Source: an uncultured bacterium
GTDB lineage: Bacteria; Myxococcota_A; Bradymonadia; UBA7976; VGTA01
Reading direction: 5' to 3'
DNA length: 64,000 bases
Assembly: GCA_943788935.1 (NCBI GenBank)
Contig: CALSSE010000019.1
Span: 1 to 64,000 of the forward strand
The notes beneath the pieces were generated by a model that was not told the DNA's origin, made no database searches, and saw only the letters and a program-made list of their open reading frames with translations. Below are positions 28,714 to 38,089 of this stretch, one piece after another. The translations under genes and the position numbers were made by a program. Every line of letters starts with the position of its first letter. Position 1 is the stretch's first letter.

Positions 28714-30221
28714 GCATAAGCCCATATCGTTGGATCTGCCGGTGCCAGATTGAGCTCACCTCGCCGATGAAAATCGGCGTCGGTGCTGCAGATGACTGGG
28801 ATGACGCGATGATCGTCCGCGATCACGATGGCCTCCCATACATCCCTGGAACCTCTCTTGCGGGAGCTCTAAGGGCTGCCTATTTGAGTGAATATGGCCA
28901 CCGCGAGACCAAACTGCTCTTTGGTTACATCGAGAGCGCGGAGTCGCAAGCCTCGAGACTACATATCGGTCAAGGTGTCCTCGTCAACAGCGCTGGTCGC
29001 GCGAGAGACCCTCTCTGCCTCGCTTCGATCACCGATTCTCTCTTCATGAGCGCTCGATCAGAATATAAGCGTAATCACGCGCGCTTATCGGATCTTGGAG
29101 TCGTTGACACCGCGGGTCTACATGACGCGAGTCACCTGCCGAGCGGGTTTCGCTTTTTATTTGAGCTACGCTTGATCGGTGAGAGCGCTGAGGCCTGTGA
29201 AAAGGAAAGTGCTGAGATCATGGGACTACTCAATTCATATGCAGTCACGCTCGGTGGGGGTCGAGGGACAGGGCTAGGGCAGTTCAAAATGATCTCTGCC
29301 CAAGGTCAATTATTTGACCTCATGTCAGAGGAATGCTTCGCTCTCTACTCATCATATTCGAGCTCGCTAAACTCTGCCGCTCCTCAACTAGAGCGTGATG
29401 AGTTGTCGAGACTTCGTTCTCCTAAACTCAGCGTGGTAACCTGGGAATTAAACGCGGAGATCGCGGGCGCTTGGTTGGTTGCAGGCGGAGACGCAACGGA
29501 CCAAGACATGCGATCTGCTTCACAGCATGATAAGCCAAAGATCGCCGATATGATCCCTTGGCGAGAGAGCCGAGCGACTTGGCGCGACTCTGAGACGCTC
29601 AAAGGGAGCTATGACGAGTCTGAGGCAAGCGCGATGATCCCTGGCTCTTCGTTGAGGGGGACTATTCGCCACCGCGCGGCTTTTCACTTGAACAGACTAC
29701 AGGGAGTTTTTAGTGATCAGCAGACAAGTGGTTCACCCGATGAAACTATGAGTCAAGCTGAGCGACGAGCACAGATCGCGATGTATGGAGGACTCAATAA
29801 CCGAGCGCTGTGGTCCCTTTTTGGTGGCCTAGAAGCGGGAAGTCATCTTGAAGGGTGTGCAGGTAGATTGGTGGTGGAAGATGTATGGCCAATGGGTGCT
29901 CAGCACGGCTTCCAAGATCACGTCACGATTGACAGGCTCACCGGCGGTGCACTCAAAGGCCACCTTTTTGATGAATCGATTATGTGGGGTGGAAAGGTGA
30001 CCCTCAAGATCCATGTCTATGATAGTCAAGGTCAAGTGCCATCAATCGTTCGGAGAGCGTTCGCATGTGCTCTGAGAGACTTAGAGCGAGGCCATTTAGC
30101 CTTTGGTGGAGGCACGGGTAGAGGTCATGGTCATCTTCGCCCCGGCAGTATTGGGGTATGGAGTGACGACAATGGGTGGATTAATGGACACGAGGCAGAG
30201 GAAAGGAGAGAGGTCCAATGA
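28710..30221 (+). CDS. Double Cas7 RAMP (Cas7-2x type)
   Basis: A 503-residue protein with two Cas7 units. The first (residues 8-205) has IELTSPMKIGVGAADDWDDAMIVRD, with Asp32 in the Csm3-type cleavage position six residues before Asp38. It continues with GLPYIPGTSLAGALRAAY and the Gly-rich loop GGGRGTGLGQFKM. The second (about 235-500) has ELNAEIAGAWLVAGG, then MIPGSSLRGTIRHRA, and the terminal loop AFGGGTGRGHGHL. The layout matches the duplicated Cas7 of type III-D complexes. Four-base overlaps with csx10 and with the following csx19-like gene. Confidence 0.85.
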   Translation: MSISPYRWICRCQIELTSPMKIGVGAADDWDDAMIVRDHDGLPYIPGTSLAGALRAAYLSEYGHRETKLLFGYIESAESQASRLHIGQGVLVNSAGRARDPLCLASITDSLFMSARSEYKRNHARLSDLGVVDTAGLHDASHLPSGFRFLFELRLIGESAEACEKESAEIMGLLNSYAVTLGGGRGTGLGQFKMISAQGQLFDLMSEECFALYSSYSSSLNSAAPQLERDELSRLRSPKLSVVTWELNAEIAGAWLVAGGDATDQDMRSASQHDKPKIADMIPWRESRATWRDSETLKGSYDESEASAMIPGSSLRGTIRHRAAFHLNRLQGVFSDQQTSGSPDETMSQAERRAQIAMYGGLNNRALWSLFGGLEAGSHLEGCAGRLVVEDVWPMGAQHGFQDHVTIDRLTGGALKGHLFDESIMWGGKVTLKIHVYDSQGQVPSIVRRAFACALRDLERGHLAFGGGTGRGHGHLRPGSIGVWSDDNGWINGHEAEERREVQ

Positions 30222-30682
30222 GCGGATTAAAATCTATGAACGAGATCTTATCTAGAGCGACTTCAAAACTAGGGCTTGATGCGCTCCCCCCTATGCGTGC
30301 TGGTAAAATTGTGTGTACTCAAAGAGAGATCTTCGTCGATTATCAGCGACTCGTATCAGCGATCAGATGCTTTAATGGTGAGGGGTGGGTAACATATACG
30401 GATGAGGTCAAAGAGTTGAAGAGCGATGAACTCGATTGGAAGCGTATCGCGCTGAGCGGCGAATGGTGTAATGAGAATGAGAGCCTAAGTTTAAGGCGAT
30501 CAAGAGAGGGGTGGGAGCTGTGGACTCTCGCGACACAAGAGAGCGATGTGAGTTGGCTCAGCGAAGTCACCCAACTCAAACTCCCGCGCGGTCGTCTCGT
30601 TTACAATGTAAGCTGGGACTTGAGTGCCGATGGAATGAGGGTCCCAGGCGCTTGTCGTCTCATCCGGGTTGAACGTGAATAA
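30218..30682 (+). CDS. Csx19-like type III-D accessory subunit
   Basis: A 154-residue protein that overlaps the upstream cas7 gene by four bases. A mixed alpha/beta composition is visible (GKIVCTQREIFVDYQRLVSA; a central WVTYTDEVKEL; C-terminal strands GRLVYNVSWDLSADG and GACRLIRVERE). Size, operon position between the double Cas7 and the Cas7 with insertion, and the general pattern fit Csx19 of type III-D systems. The sequence match is by eye, so the assignment leans on context. No catalytic motif seen. Confidence 0.6.
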   Translation: MSGLKSMNEILSRATSKLGLDALPPMRAGKIVCTQREIFVDYQRLVSAIRCFNGEGWVTYTDEVKELKSDELDWKRIALSGEWCNENESLSLRRSREGWELWTLATQESDVSWLSEVTQLKLPRGRLVYNVSWDLSADGMRVPGACRLIRVERE

Positions 30683-30697
30683 AGTGAGGAGAGACTC

Positions 30698-33343
30698 GTG
30701 ACAGACGCCACATCAACATATCGTTTTATCCCCCTTGTTCACTCTGATGATCCCCTCTCACGAGGAGAATTCGACCGAGTGATCCAGCCCGAATGGGGCG
30801 ACCTCGTCAGCCATGATGTTCCTTTCTCAGATGGGATTACGGGCACGATTGAGCTGGAGGTAAAGAGCCACACACCACTGTTTATCAGAGGTACGACAAG
30901 CGAAGAACTCCCCTATAAAACCCCTAATGACCGCTACGCAATTCCAGGCACTTCTCTTAAGGGTATGCTGAGGGGGCTGATCGAGGCCGTGAGCTTTGGT
31001 AAGATGAGCTTTATCGATCCTAAGCGAGGGAGTGTTCGGGACTTAAATAATCAAGACCTTTACGGGAGTCATTTGACTTCAAAGGAGAAAAGGGCAGACA
31101 AAAAGATCCAATATCGACCTCTTACCAAAGCAGGTTGGTTAAATGTAAGCACTGATCAATGGGTCTTACATCCTTGTAAACACTGGAGGATCGAGACAAC
31201 TCGAAGAAAAGATCGAGATACAGGTTCAATTAGTGACCTGCTCGGCGAAGACAAGAAGTGGGATCAAAAAGAAGTTGATCCGATCAAGCGCTTAGGGTGG
31301 ATCGGAGAGCTCGCTGAGGAGCACATTTACTTTGAGGGGGATGAGAGACCAAGACCTCAGTATCACGCCGCTAAGCGAAATAGCTCAGGGATGTACCTCG
31401 TGTACCGTAAGGTCACAGAGGTGTCCCGATCTCCTAAAGCAGACTATCGGGCAGGGCGACTTGTAATTACCGGTAAACCGAGCAAGAACAAACACTTGGA
31501 GTTTGTCTTTGAACCGCCGGAGTTGATCGAAGACAAGAGGGATGAACTCATCACTGACAAAGTCAGACGAAACTTTATCAACATCCACAGCGACGGCGCT
31601 GAGCAGCATAGGACAAGTGCACGCTATTCTGCTGCGGCGAAGTTTTGGATGGATAGAGCCAAAAAGACAGGTGAGATGATCCCCGTCTTTTTCTTGAGAG
31701 ACGAGACTGGGGTAAACGCGATTGGCATGGCACAGATGCTAAAGCTCCCTTATAAAAACTCGCCCGCCGAACTCTATCAGAGATACCTCAACAGAGCCTC
31801 TAGTGATCCATCTGCGCTCGACTTTGCGGAGCTCTTGTTTGGGTTGGTCGATCGACGATCAGGCCTCGGTCAAGAGTCAGCTTACACTGCATTGAGGGGT
31901 CGTGTTCAGGTTGAAACTGCAGAGTCAGTTGACGCGAGACTGAGCGCGATGGTCGAAGGTGTCCTCGGGGGTCCAAAACCTTCATTTTATCCTTTTTATG
32001 TACAGCAATATCCAAGAGGTGACTACACTGTTAAGACCTTGAAGACTTGGATGGATGATGACGCGATCCCCTCTGGGTTTAAGCGTTATCCGCGCACAAC
32101 CAGAGTACGGCCATTGCCTGTAGCGAGTACTGAGACGGTAAAGAGTCGATTCACCGCATTGCAGGCAGGCGCTCACTTTAGGACGCGGGTTCACGTCCAC
32201 AACTTAAGACCAGAGGAGCTTGGCGCGTTGTTGTGGGCCATTGACTTTGGAGAGCGCGATGAATGCTGGCATCAGCTAGGCATGGCGAAGGGGCACGGCT
32301 ATGGATCGGTGAGCTTGCGTATTGTTCGACACGATCTGTGTGACGTGAATGACCGCGAGGTCTCTCTAGCGGAGCCGAGGCGAAGGTTTATTGATTATAT
32401 GAATGTTCGTCTTTTTGGATGTTGGGAGACATCACAGCAGCTCGGCTACGCAATCATCTTCGCAACTCCACAAGAGGGGGATCGTCATAACCTCGTGCAT
32501 ATGAGCCTAGGCAAAGATGGCTTCAGGAGCGTTAAAAAGCAAAATAAGACGCTGCCTCACCCTGAAGACGCTCATCTTCGTGAGCGTGAAGCGATCATTA
32601 ATGAGAAAAAGTCAGAAGCAGAGGCGCTCCGTCGCGCCCGCCGAGATTTGATTAAGCGGCAGGTCCTAGCAGATCAGCGCCATGAAAAAAAGATTTTGGC
32701 CGATCGAGCGCACTTCGCTCTCCAAGAAGTCTCGACACATAATCTCATGACGCGAGCGCTGAATGATTTAACGCCCGAGCAACTCTCGAGTGTCATGAGG
32801 ATCGTTGGCCCTCAAATGCAGAGAGGTAGCATCAGTTTAGGGCAGGTCTACAGTGAGCTGTGGGAACAGATCACTAAACCAGCACACCTCACCCGTGAGC
32901 AGGCCCTATTGGCGATCAAAGATCGATCACAGATTGAGGTCTTTAACAATGTGCAAGAGATCGTCACAAGTCATGAATTATTCTCGTCATTTAAGCGGGG
33001 TGATGCAAACATTGCTCTAGGGAAGAAAGGTCAAAAAGAACTCACAAAGCCTTTTACACAGCGACAGCATCAAGCCTTCGGTCGCACTGAAGCGGGGGCG
33101 CAAGTTTCATCGGCCGAGGTATTAGGTGAGAAAAAGAGATATATCAAAGATCAGATCGCTGCTTGTAACACAGACGCTGAGCGGCGAAAATGGTTTATCG
33201 ATCATGCCGATGAAGCGATCGAGTGGGACGAAGTTGACCGAAAAGCATACTTCTCAGAAGCACTCACTTTACGAAATAAAAGGGATAAGGCGTACAAGAA
33301 GTTCCTAAATGAAACGCTGAAGAAGAAGTTAGGCTTAACTTAG
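30698..33343 (+). CDS. Cas7-like RAMP with long insertion/C-terminal extension (Cas7-insertion type)
   Basis: An 881-residue protein starting with GTG, with GAGGAGA six bases upstream. Residues 48-100 contain the RAMP core strand TGTIELEVKSHTPLFIRG and the motif YAIPGTSLKGMLRGLIEA. A large insertion follows, rich in charged residues (KRADKKIQYRPLTKAGW to about residue 330). The RAMP part resumes with ELLFGLVDRRSGLG and the Gly-rich loop GMAKGHGYGSVSLRI near 535. Residues 600-881 are a long helical, Lys/Arg/Glu-rich extension (LRRARRDLIKRQVLADQRHE). A final Cas7 subunit with a large insertion is a marker of type III-D2 complexes. It is the last gene of the operon and lies 150 bp before the degenerate end of the CRISPR array. 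Confidence 0.8.
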   Translation: MTDATSTYRFIPLVHSDDPLSRGEFDRVIQPEWGDLVSHDVPFSDGITGTIELEVKSHTPLFIRGTTSEELPYKTPNDRYAIPGTSLKGMLRGLIEAVSFGKMSFIDPKRGSVRDLNNQDLYGSHLTSKEKRADKKIQYRPLTKAGWLNVSTDQWVLHPCKHWRIETTRRKDRDTGSISDLLGEDKKWDQKEVDPIKRLGWIGELAEEHIYFEGDERPRPQYHAAKRNSSGMYLVYRKVTEVSRSPKADYRAGRLVITGKPSKNKHLEFVFEPPELIEDKRDELITDKVRRNFINIHSDGAEQHRTSARYSAAAKFWMDRAKKTGEMIPVFFLRDETGVNAIGMAQMLKLPYKNSPAELYQRYLNRASSDPSALDFAELLFGLVDRRSGLGQESAYTALRGRVQVETAESVDARLSAMVEGVLGGPKPSFYPFYVQQYPRGDYTVKTLKTWMDDDAIPSGFKRYPRTTRVRPLPVASTETVKSRFTALQAGAHFRTRVHVHNLRPEELGALLWAIDFGERDECWHQLGMAKGHGYGSVSLRIVRHDLCDVNDREVSLAEPRRRFIDYMNVRLFGCWETSQQLGYAIIFATPQEGDRHNLVHMSLGKDGFRSVKKQNKTLPHPEDAHLREREAIINEKKSEAEALRRARRDLIKRQVLADQRHEKKILADRAHFALQEVSTHNLMTRALNDLTPEQLSSVMRIVGPQMQRGSISLGQVYSELWEQITKPAHLTREQALLAIKDRSQIEVFNNVQEIVTSHELFSSFKRGDANIALGKKGQKELTKPFTQRQHQAFGRTEAGAQVSSAEVLGEKKRYIKDQIAACNTDAERRKWFIDHADEAIEWDEVDRKAYFSEALTLRNKRDKAYKKFLNETLKKKLGLT

Positions 33344-33351
33344 AGAGTCTT

Positions 33352-33376
33352 CTGCGGTGAGTTTATTGCGCCGCAG
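33352..33376 (+). terminator. Possible hairpin terminator after the cas operon
   Basis: CTGCGG (33352-33357) pairs with CCGCAG (33371-33376) over a 13-nt loop, just after the operon stop. There is no strong T-tract, so termination is only suggested. It would also face the incoming array transcript from the right. Confidence 0.3.
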
Positions 33377-33492
33377 AGAGATAGAAAAGATAAGTGCTGT
33401 TGTGATGCGCGATTCCTTTGGCATCAGAGAGTGAAAAGAGACAGCTCACCCTCGCGATCTCACTCAATGAGATATGAAGAAGTCCTAGAGAG

Positions 33493-33587
33493 GTCGTAAT
33501 CGCCTAAAAACGTCTGACTTTCGCGAGTAGTCCTGGCGGACCGTGCGGAAAGAGCGGGCAAAAAATTCGCAGGCTAACCCTCGCGAG
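33493..33587 (-). repeat. Two degenerate CRISPR repeats (trailer end)
   Basis: 33493-33527 matches the 35-bp repeat with several substitutions (ends TTTCGCGAG). 33553-33587 keeps only the last 16 bases intact. Decay at this end marks it as the old, leader-distal end of the array. Confidence 0.85.
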
Positions 33588-33623
33588 AGCTCAAGCGAGA
33601 CTGGCAGAGGAAGCAGCTGAGAG

Positions 33624-36600
33624 GTCGCAATAGCCTAAGAGCGGCTAACCCTCGCGAGAACAACCAATAAAACTGGCTATGTTACCATTATTGTCGCAAT
33701 AGCCTAAGAGCGGCTAACCCTCGCGAGCTATACTCGTTATTCACACTGCCCTTCGGCAGAGTCGCAATAGCCTAAGAGCGGCTAACCCTCGCGAGACGAA
33801 ATAAGAGACATGTCGCCTTGTACAAAGGTCGCAATAGCCTAAGAGCGGCTAACCCTCGCGAGCGTTGGTATACTGCATGGTGAGCATACAGTCGCAATAG
33901 CCTAAGAGCGGCTAACCCTCGCGAGAAGTGCAGAAACGTGGGCAAATGCACTTAATGTCGCAATAGCCTAAGAGCGGCTAACCCTCGCGAGTACGCCGAC
34001 AGCGAAAGCCTCGTCGAAAGGCGAAGAAGTCGCAATAGCCTAAGAGCGGCTAACCCTCGCGAGTCGAACTCTCTGAAGCTCTCAAGGATGATCAGAGTCG
34101 CAATAGCCTAAGAGCGGCTAACCCTCGCGAGCTGCAGAATTCTGCAGAAGTTTCAGCTAGCAAGTCGCAATAGCCTAAGAGCGGCTAACCCTCGCGAGCA
34201 TTATGGGCATTCTGAAGTGAGTAAAAGAGTCGCAATAGCCTAAGAGCGGCTAACCCTCGCGAGGAGAAATACGATTAGAGACAAGCTGATTCAAGTCGCA
34301 ATAGCCTAAGAGCGGCTAACCCTCGCGAGATCGAAGGAGACTGAAAGCTCACACATGAGGGTCGCAATAGCCTAAGAGCGGCTAACCCTCGCGAGTGCTT
34401 ACTGAAGCACATGTTGCCGAGAGAGTCGCAATAGCCTAAGAGCGGCTAACCCTCGCGAGTAGTAACTCATGTCTCAGCTTAACGCAAGTGAGTCGCAATA
34501 GCCTAAGAGCGGCTAACCCTCGCGAGTGCTATCTCGCAGTATACAGCCATACTGAGAGTCGCAATAGCCTAAGAGCGGCTAACCCTCGCGAGACTGCTAC
34601 AAGAAGCGTCAAAACGCTCGAGAGTCGCAATAGCCTAAGAGCGGCTAACCCTCGCGAGGCGTTGACCAAGCAAGTGATCTAAGCCGTACTGAAGTCGCAA
34701 TAGCCTAAGAGCGGCTAACCCTCGCGAGATTCTACATTAGCACTGAGCTATCGGCTCAAAGGTCGCAATAGCCTAAGAGCGGCTAACCCTCGCGAGGACC
34801 AATGAGCGTATGAAGGGCTTCATGTAGGTCGCAATAGCCTAAGAGCGGCTAACCCTCGCGAGTTGCTTGATACGCAGTTGTCGAGGCATAGAGAAAGTCG
34901 CAATAGCCTAAGAGCGGCTAACCCTCGCGAGACTTCCGTACAATGGACAGAAATGAGTAAGTCGCAATAGCCTAAGAGCGGCTAACCCTCGCGAGTAAGC
35001 CTTGCGGAAAGGCTCATGCTTAGCGGTCGCAATAGCCTAAGAGCGGCTAACCCTCGCGAGGTCGATCCATATGTTGAGCTACGAGCAATCAAGAGTCGCA
35101 ATAGCCTAAGAGCGGCTAACCCTCGCGAGAGTATCCGTCAGAATGAGTTAACCTCACAGGTCGCAATAGCCTAAGAGCGGCTAACCCTCGCGAGACGTAC
35201 TCGCAGATATACCAGGTCAGCTAAGAGTCGCAATAGCCTAAGAGCGGCTAACCCTCGCGAGACAATCAGTTAGAAGCGCAATATGGCTCAAGGTCGCAAT
35301 AGCCTAAGAGCGGCTAACCCTCGCGAGTTTAACTTCGATGCATTGGATCCTCAGCTGCACAGGTCGCAATAGCCTAAGAGCGGCTAACCCTCGCGAGTAT
35401 GCTAATGGAAAGACTCATTGGCTACAGAGTCGCAATAGCCTAAGAGCGGCTAACCCTCGCGAGAGAAGGAGCGTTCGTAATGCTCGTAAAATCAGGTCGC
35501 AATAGCCTAAGAGCGGCTAACCCTCGCGAGTATAAAGCAGAAAACGGCTATTATGATGTCGTAAGTCGCAATAGCCTAAGAGCGGCTAACCCTCGCGAGC
35601 CAAGCGTTAGACCACTACAGAAGGCTGCTCAGAGTCGCAATAGCCTAAGAGCGGCTAACCCTCGCGAGACGAAGTTCGTTATACTTATTATCGCTTCAAC
35701 GTCGCAATAGCCTAAGAGCGGCTAACCCTCGCGAGATTTATCATAAACAACCAAGCGGCTAATCAAGTCGCAATAGCCTAAGAGCGGCTAACCCTCGCGA
35801 GATACATGCTCGATGATGCTTAGTGACACAAGTCAGAGTCGCAATAGCCTAAGAGCGGCTAACCCTCGCGAGACTGTACTGTGGACAACGTAAGTTGATC
35901 CGTGTTGCCAGTCGCAATAGCCTAAGAGCGGCTAACCCTCGCGAGTGTTTAAGACTGTAGAAGACTGCCAGAGAGTCGCAATAGCCTAAGAGCGGCTAAC
36001 CCTCGCGAGAACAGGTTCGTCGGATTGCGTCAATGTGGTCAAGGTCGCAATAGCCTAAGAGCGGCTAACCCTCGCGAGCGGTGCATCGCTTGCACTTAAG
36101 CGCAGTAGAGTCGCAATAGCCTAAGAGCGGCTAACCCTCGCGAGACGGAGCTGAAATGTCACTTAGTGACGAAATCAAAGTCGCAATAGCCTAAGAGCGG
36201 CTAACCCTCGCGAGAAGTTCAAGGCATGCTCGAATGGATCTAACGGTCGCAATAGCCTAAGAGCGGCTAACCCTCGCGAGGCTTATCCTGGTAGTGCGTC
36301 TCACTAGATGAGTCGCAATAGCCTAAGAGCGGCTAACCCTCGCGAGACTTACGATGACATAACATGCTTCTACCAGTGAGGTCGCAATAGCCTAAGAGCG
36401 GCTAACCCTCGCGAGTAGCTGTACAAGAACCTTCGACTAGATCGAGAGTCGCAATAGCCTAAGAGCGGCTAACCCTCGCGAGCTCAAGTGAGAGCCAGCA
36501 AGTAGAGAAGTCGCAATAGCCTAAGAGCGGCTAACCCTCGCGAGCGATCCTGAGAAAGGAGCTCCCTCTAGAGTCGCAATAGCCTAAGAGCGGCTAACCC

Positions 36601-37413
36601 TCGCGAGTAGTCTGGATTCCGAGCTCCGTCAAGAAGAGTCGCAATAGCCTAAGAGCGGCTAACCCTCGCGAGAAACCTGTAAACGAGTACAGATGGTCAA
36701 GAGTCGCAATAGCCTAAGAGCGGCTAACCCTCGCGAGCATGACCTATGGAGCAACTATCGCTGCTATCAGGTCGCAATAGCCTAAGAGCGGCTAACCCTC
36801 GCGAGATATACGCAATGATACTTTGCTCAGAAAGGGAGTCGCAATAGCCTAAGAGCGGCTAACCCTCGCGAGTGAGAAGCTTCAGTGACTGTATCAAAGA
36901 GTCGCAATAGCCTAAGAGCGGCTAACCCTCGCGAGATCTACGCAATCAGTAGGCTCTACTAGTCGCAATAGCCTAAGAGCGGCTAACCCTCGCGAGAGCA
37001 TTCATGCGGAACGTCACAGGCCTCTAGGTCGCAATAGCCTAAGAGCGGCTAACCCTCGCGAGGATATATCGTCAATGCGTTCGAAGAGATAGTCGAAGTC
37101 GCAATAGCCTAAGAGCGGCTAACCCTCGCGAGTCGGATCGCAAGGGAGGTTGGTATGTCTGATAGAGTCGCAATAGCCTAAGAGCGGCTAACCCTCGCGA
37201 GTAGGAGCAGATTGGAGGGAAGACGAAAAGTTATAGAGTCGCAATAGCCTAAGAGCGGCTAACCCTCGCGAGCTCGGAGAATTCCCCGACTTGTTGAGGG
37301 GAATATGAGAGTCGCAATAGCCTAAGAGCGGCTAACCCTCGCGAGTTGTCTCAGATTTACACAAGCATCAAGCATAAGGTCGCAATAGCCTAAGAGCGGC
37401 TAACCCTCGCGAG
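33624..37413 (-). CRISPR. Type III CRISPR array, 57 identical 35-bp repeats, 56 spacers
   Basis: The plus-strand unit begins GTCGCAATAG and ends CCCTCGCGAG (35 bp). I counted 57 starts from 33624 to 37379; spacers are 26-38 nt and none recurs. Orientation is inferred as right to left. Degenerate repeats lie at the left end and a long AT-rich leader at the right end. On the minus strand the repeat ends in ATTGCGAC, close to the usual ATTGAAAC-type 8-nt crRNA 5' handle. The array would therefore be transcribed towards the cas operon. No cas6 gene was recognised in the window, so crRNA processing must come from elsewhere or from a protein I did not identify. Confidence 0.98.
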
Positions 37414-37742
37414 AGCACCCAATTTAAGTACGCGAAGAGATTAAATATTTCAAGGGGTATTTCGCATAACAGTCATTTGATTACTAAAGAAAAAGGCAAT
37501 ATCGTCGAATTTGACCCATATAATTTTTAAATATTATAAGGATTATGTAACTTTAAGTAGTAATCGCACAGGAAATGTTTAAATTTACGCCAAATGTAGC
37601 AGTTAATTTGTTAAATATCATTACCTTAAGTCGAAAAGTGTCAACTTATATATATTTTGGATGTGCGATTGTTCGCTGTACTTTTTCACGGCATCACGAT
37701 AAATTGCTGAAGTAATCACAAAACAAGTTCTTCTCACCTTGC
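37414..37742 (-). promoter_or_regulatory. AT-rich CRISPR leader
   Basis: About 330 bp of strongly AT-rich non-coding DNA directly after the last intact repeat and before cas2, in contrast to the GC-richer neighbours. Position and composition fit the leader and promoter of the array (reading leftward) and possibly of cas2-RT-cas1 (reading rightward). I did not fix individual promoter boxes. Confidence 0.65.
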
Positions 37743-37754
37743 GGAGAATATGAC

Positions 37755-38088
37755 ATGTCACGAGCGCCAAAGCGAGGCACCTCCGGTATACAGAGCAGAT
37801 CGGGTCGATTCTTGATCTGCTACTCAGGGGTGAAGGGCAGACACAGCAGGCGCTGGCATCGGTTTTTTAAGAACTTGTGGGACTCGGGTAATCGCCGGGC
37901 TGTATGAGCTCGAGAATATGACACCTCGGCTCTCTCGTCGGCTCTACCAAGAGGCGCTCGAGGCGACGAGCGAGGGAGGGGCGGTGAAGGTTTACCCGAT
38001 CTGCAAGTCTTGTGAGCGCAGAGGGTGGCGGGTAGGACCTGGGGAGAGCTCTGAGACGCTTGATCAATCCGACTATTTCATTGTGTAA
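37755..38088 (+). pseudogene. cas2: Frameshifted cas2
   Basis: No single frame covers this gene. Frame 1 starts at ATG 37755 (GGAGA 8 bases upstream) and reads MSRAPKRGTSG, then GRFLICYSGVKGRHSRRWHRF, stopping at 37905. The frame one base further on continues the fold from the T6 run at 37863-37868: LRTCGTRVIAGLYELENMTP, then GGAVKVYPICKSCERRGW, ending YFIV at stop 38086-38088. Joined by skipping one T, this gives about 110 residues that match Cas2 (strand, helix with Arg, 'G.rV...lYELE', 'V.VYP.C..C', terminal strand). The stop lies one base before the RT-Cas1 ATG. The usual Asp of the first strand is replaced (CYSG), so nuclease activity is unlikely in any case. It could be a real mutation, a sequencing error in a homopolymer, or slippage. 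Confidence 0.75.
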
Positions 38089-38089
38089 C

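Noticed and set aside
34488..35710. Open frames inside the CRISPR array
   Set aside because: They translate the repeat itself and change with each spacer.
37863..37869. TTTTTTA as a programmed -1 frameshift site in cas2
   Set aside because: The phase is wrong: a -1 slip on this heptamer would lead from the downstream frame to the upstream one. The needed change is +1, so an indel or another kind of slippage is more likely.
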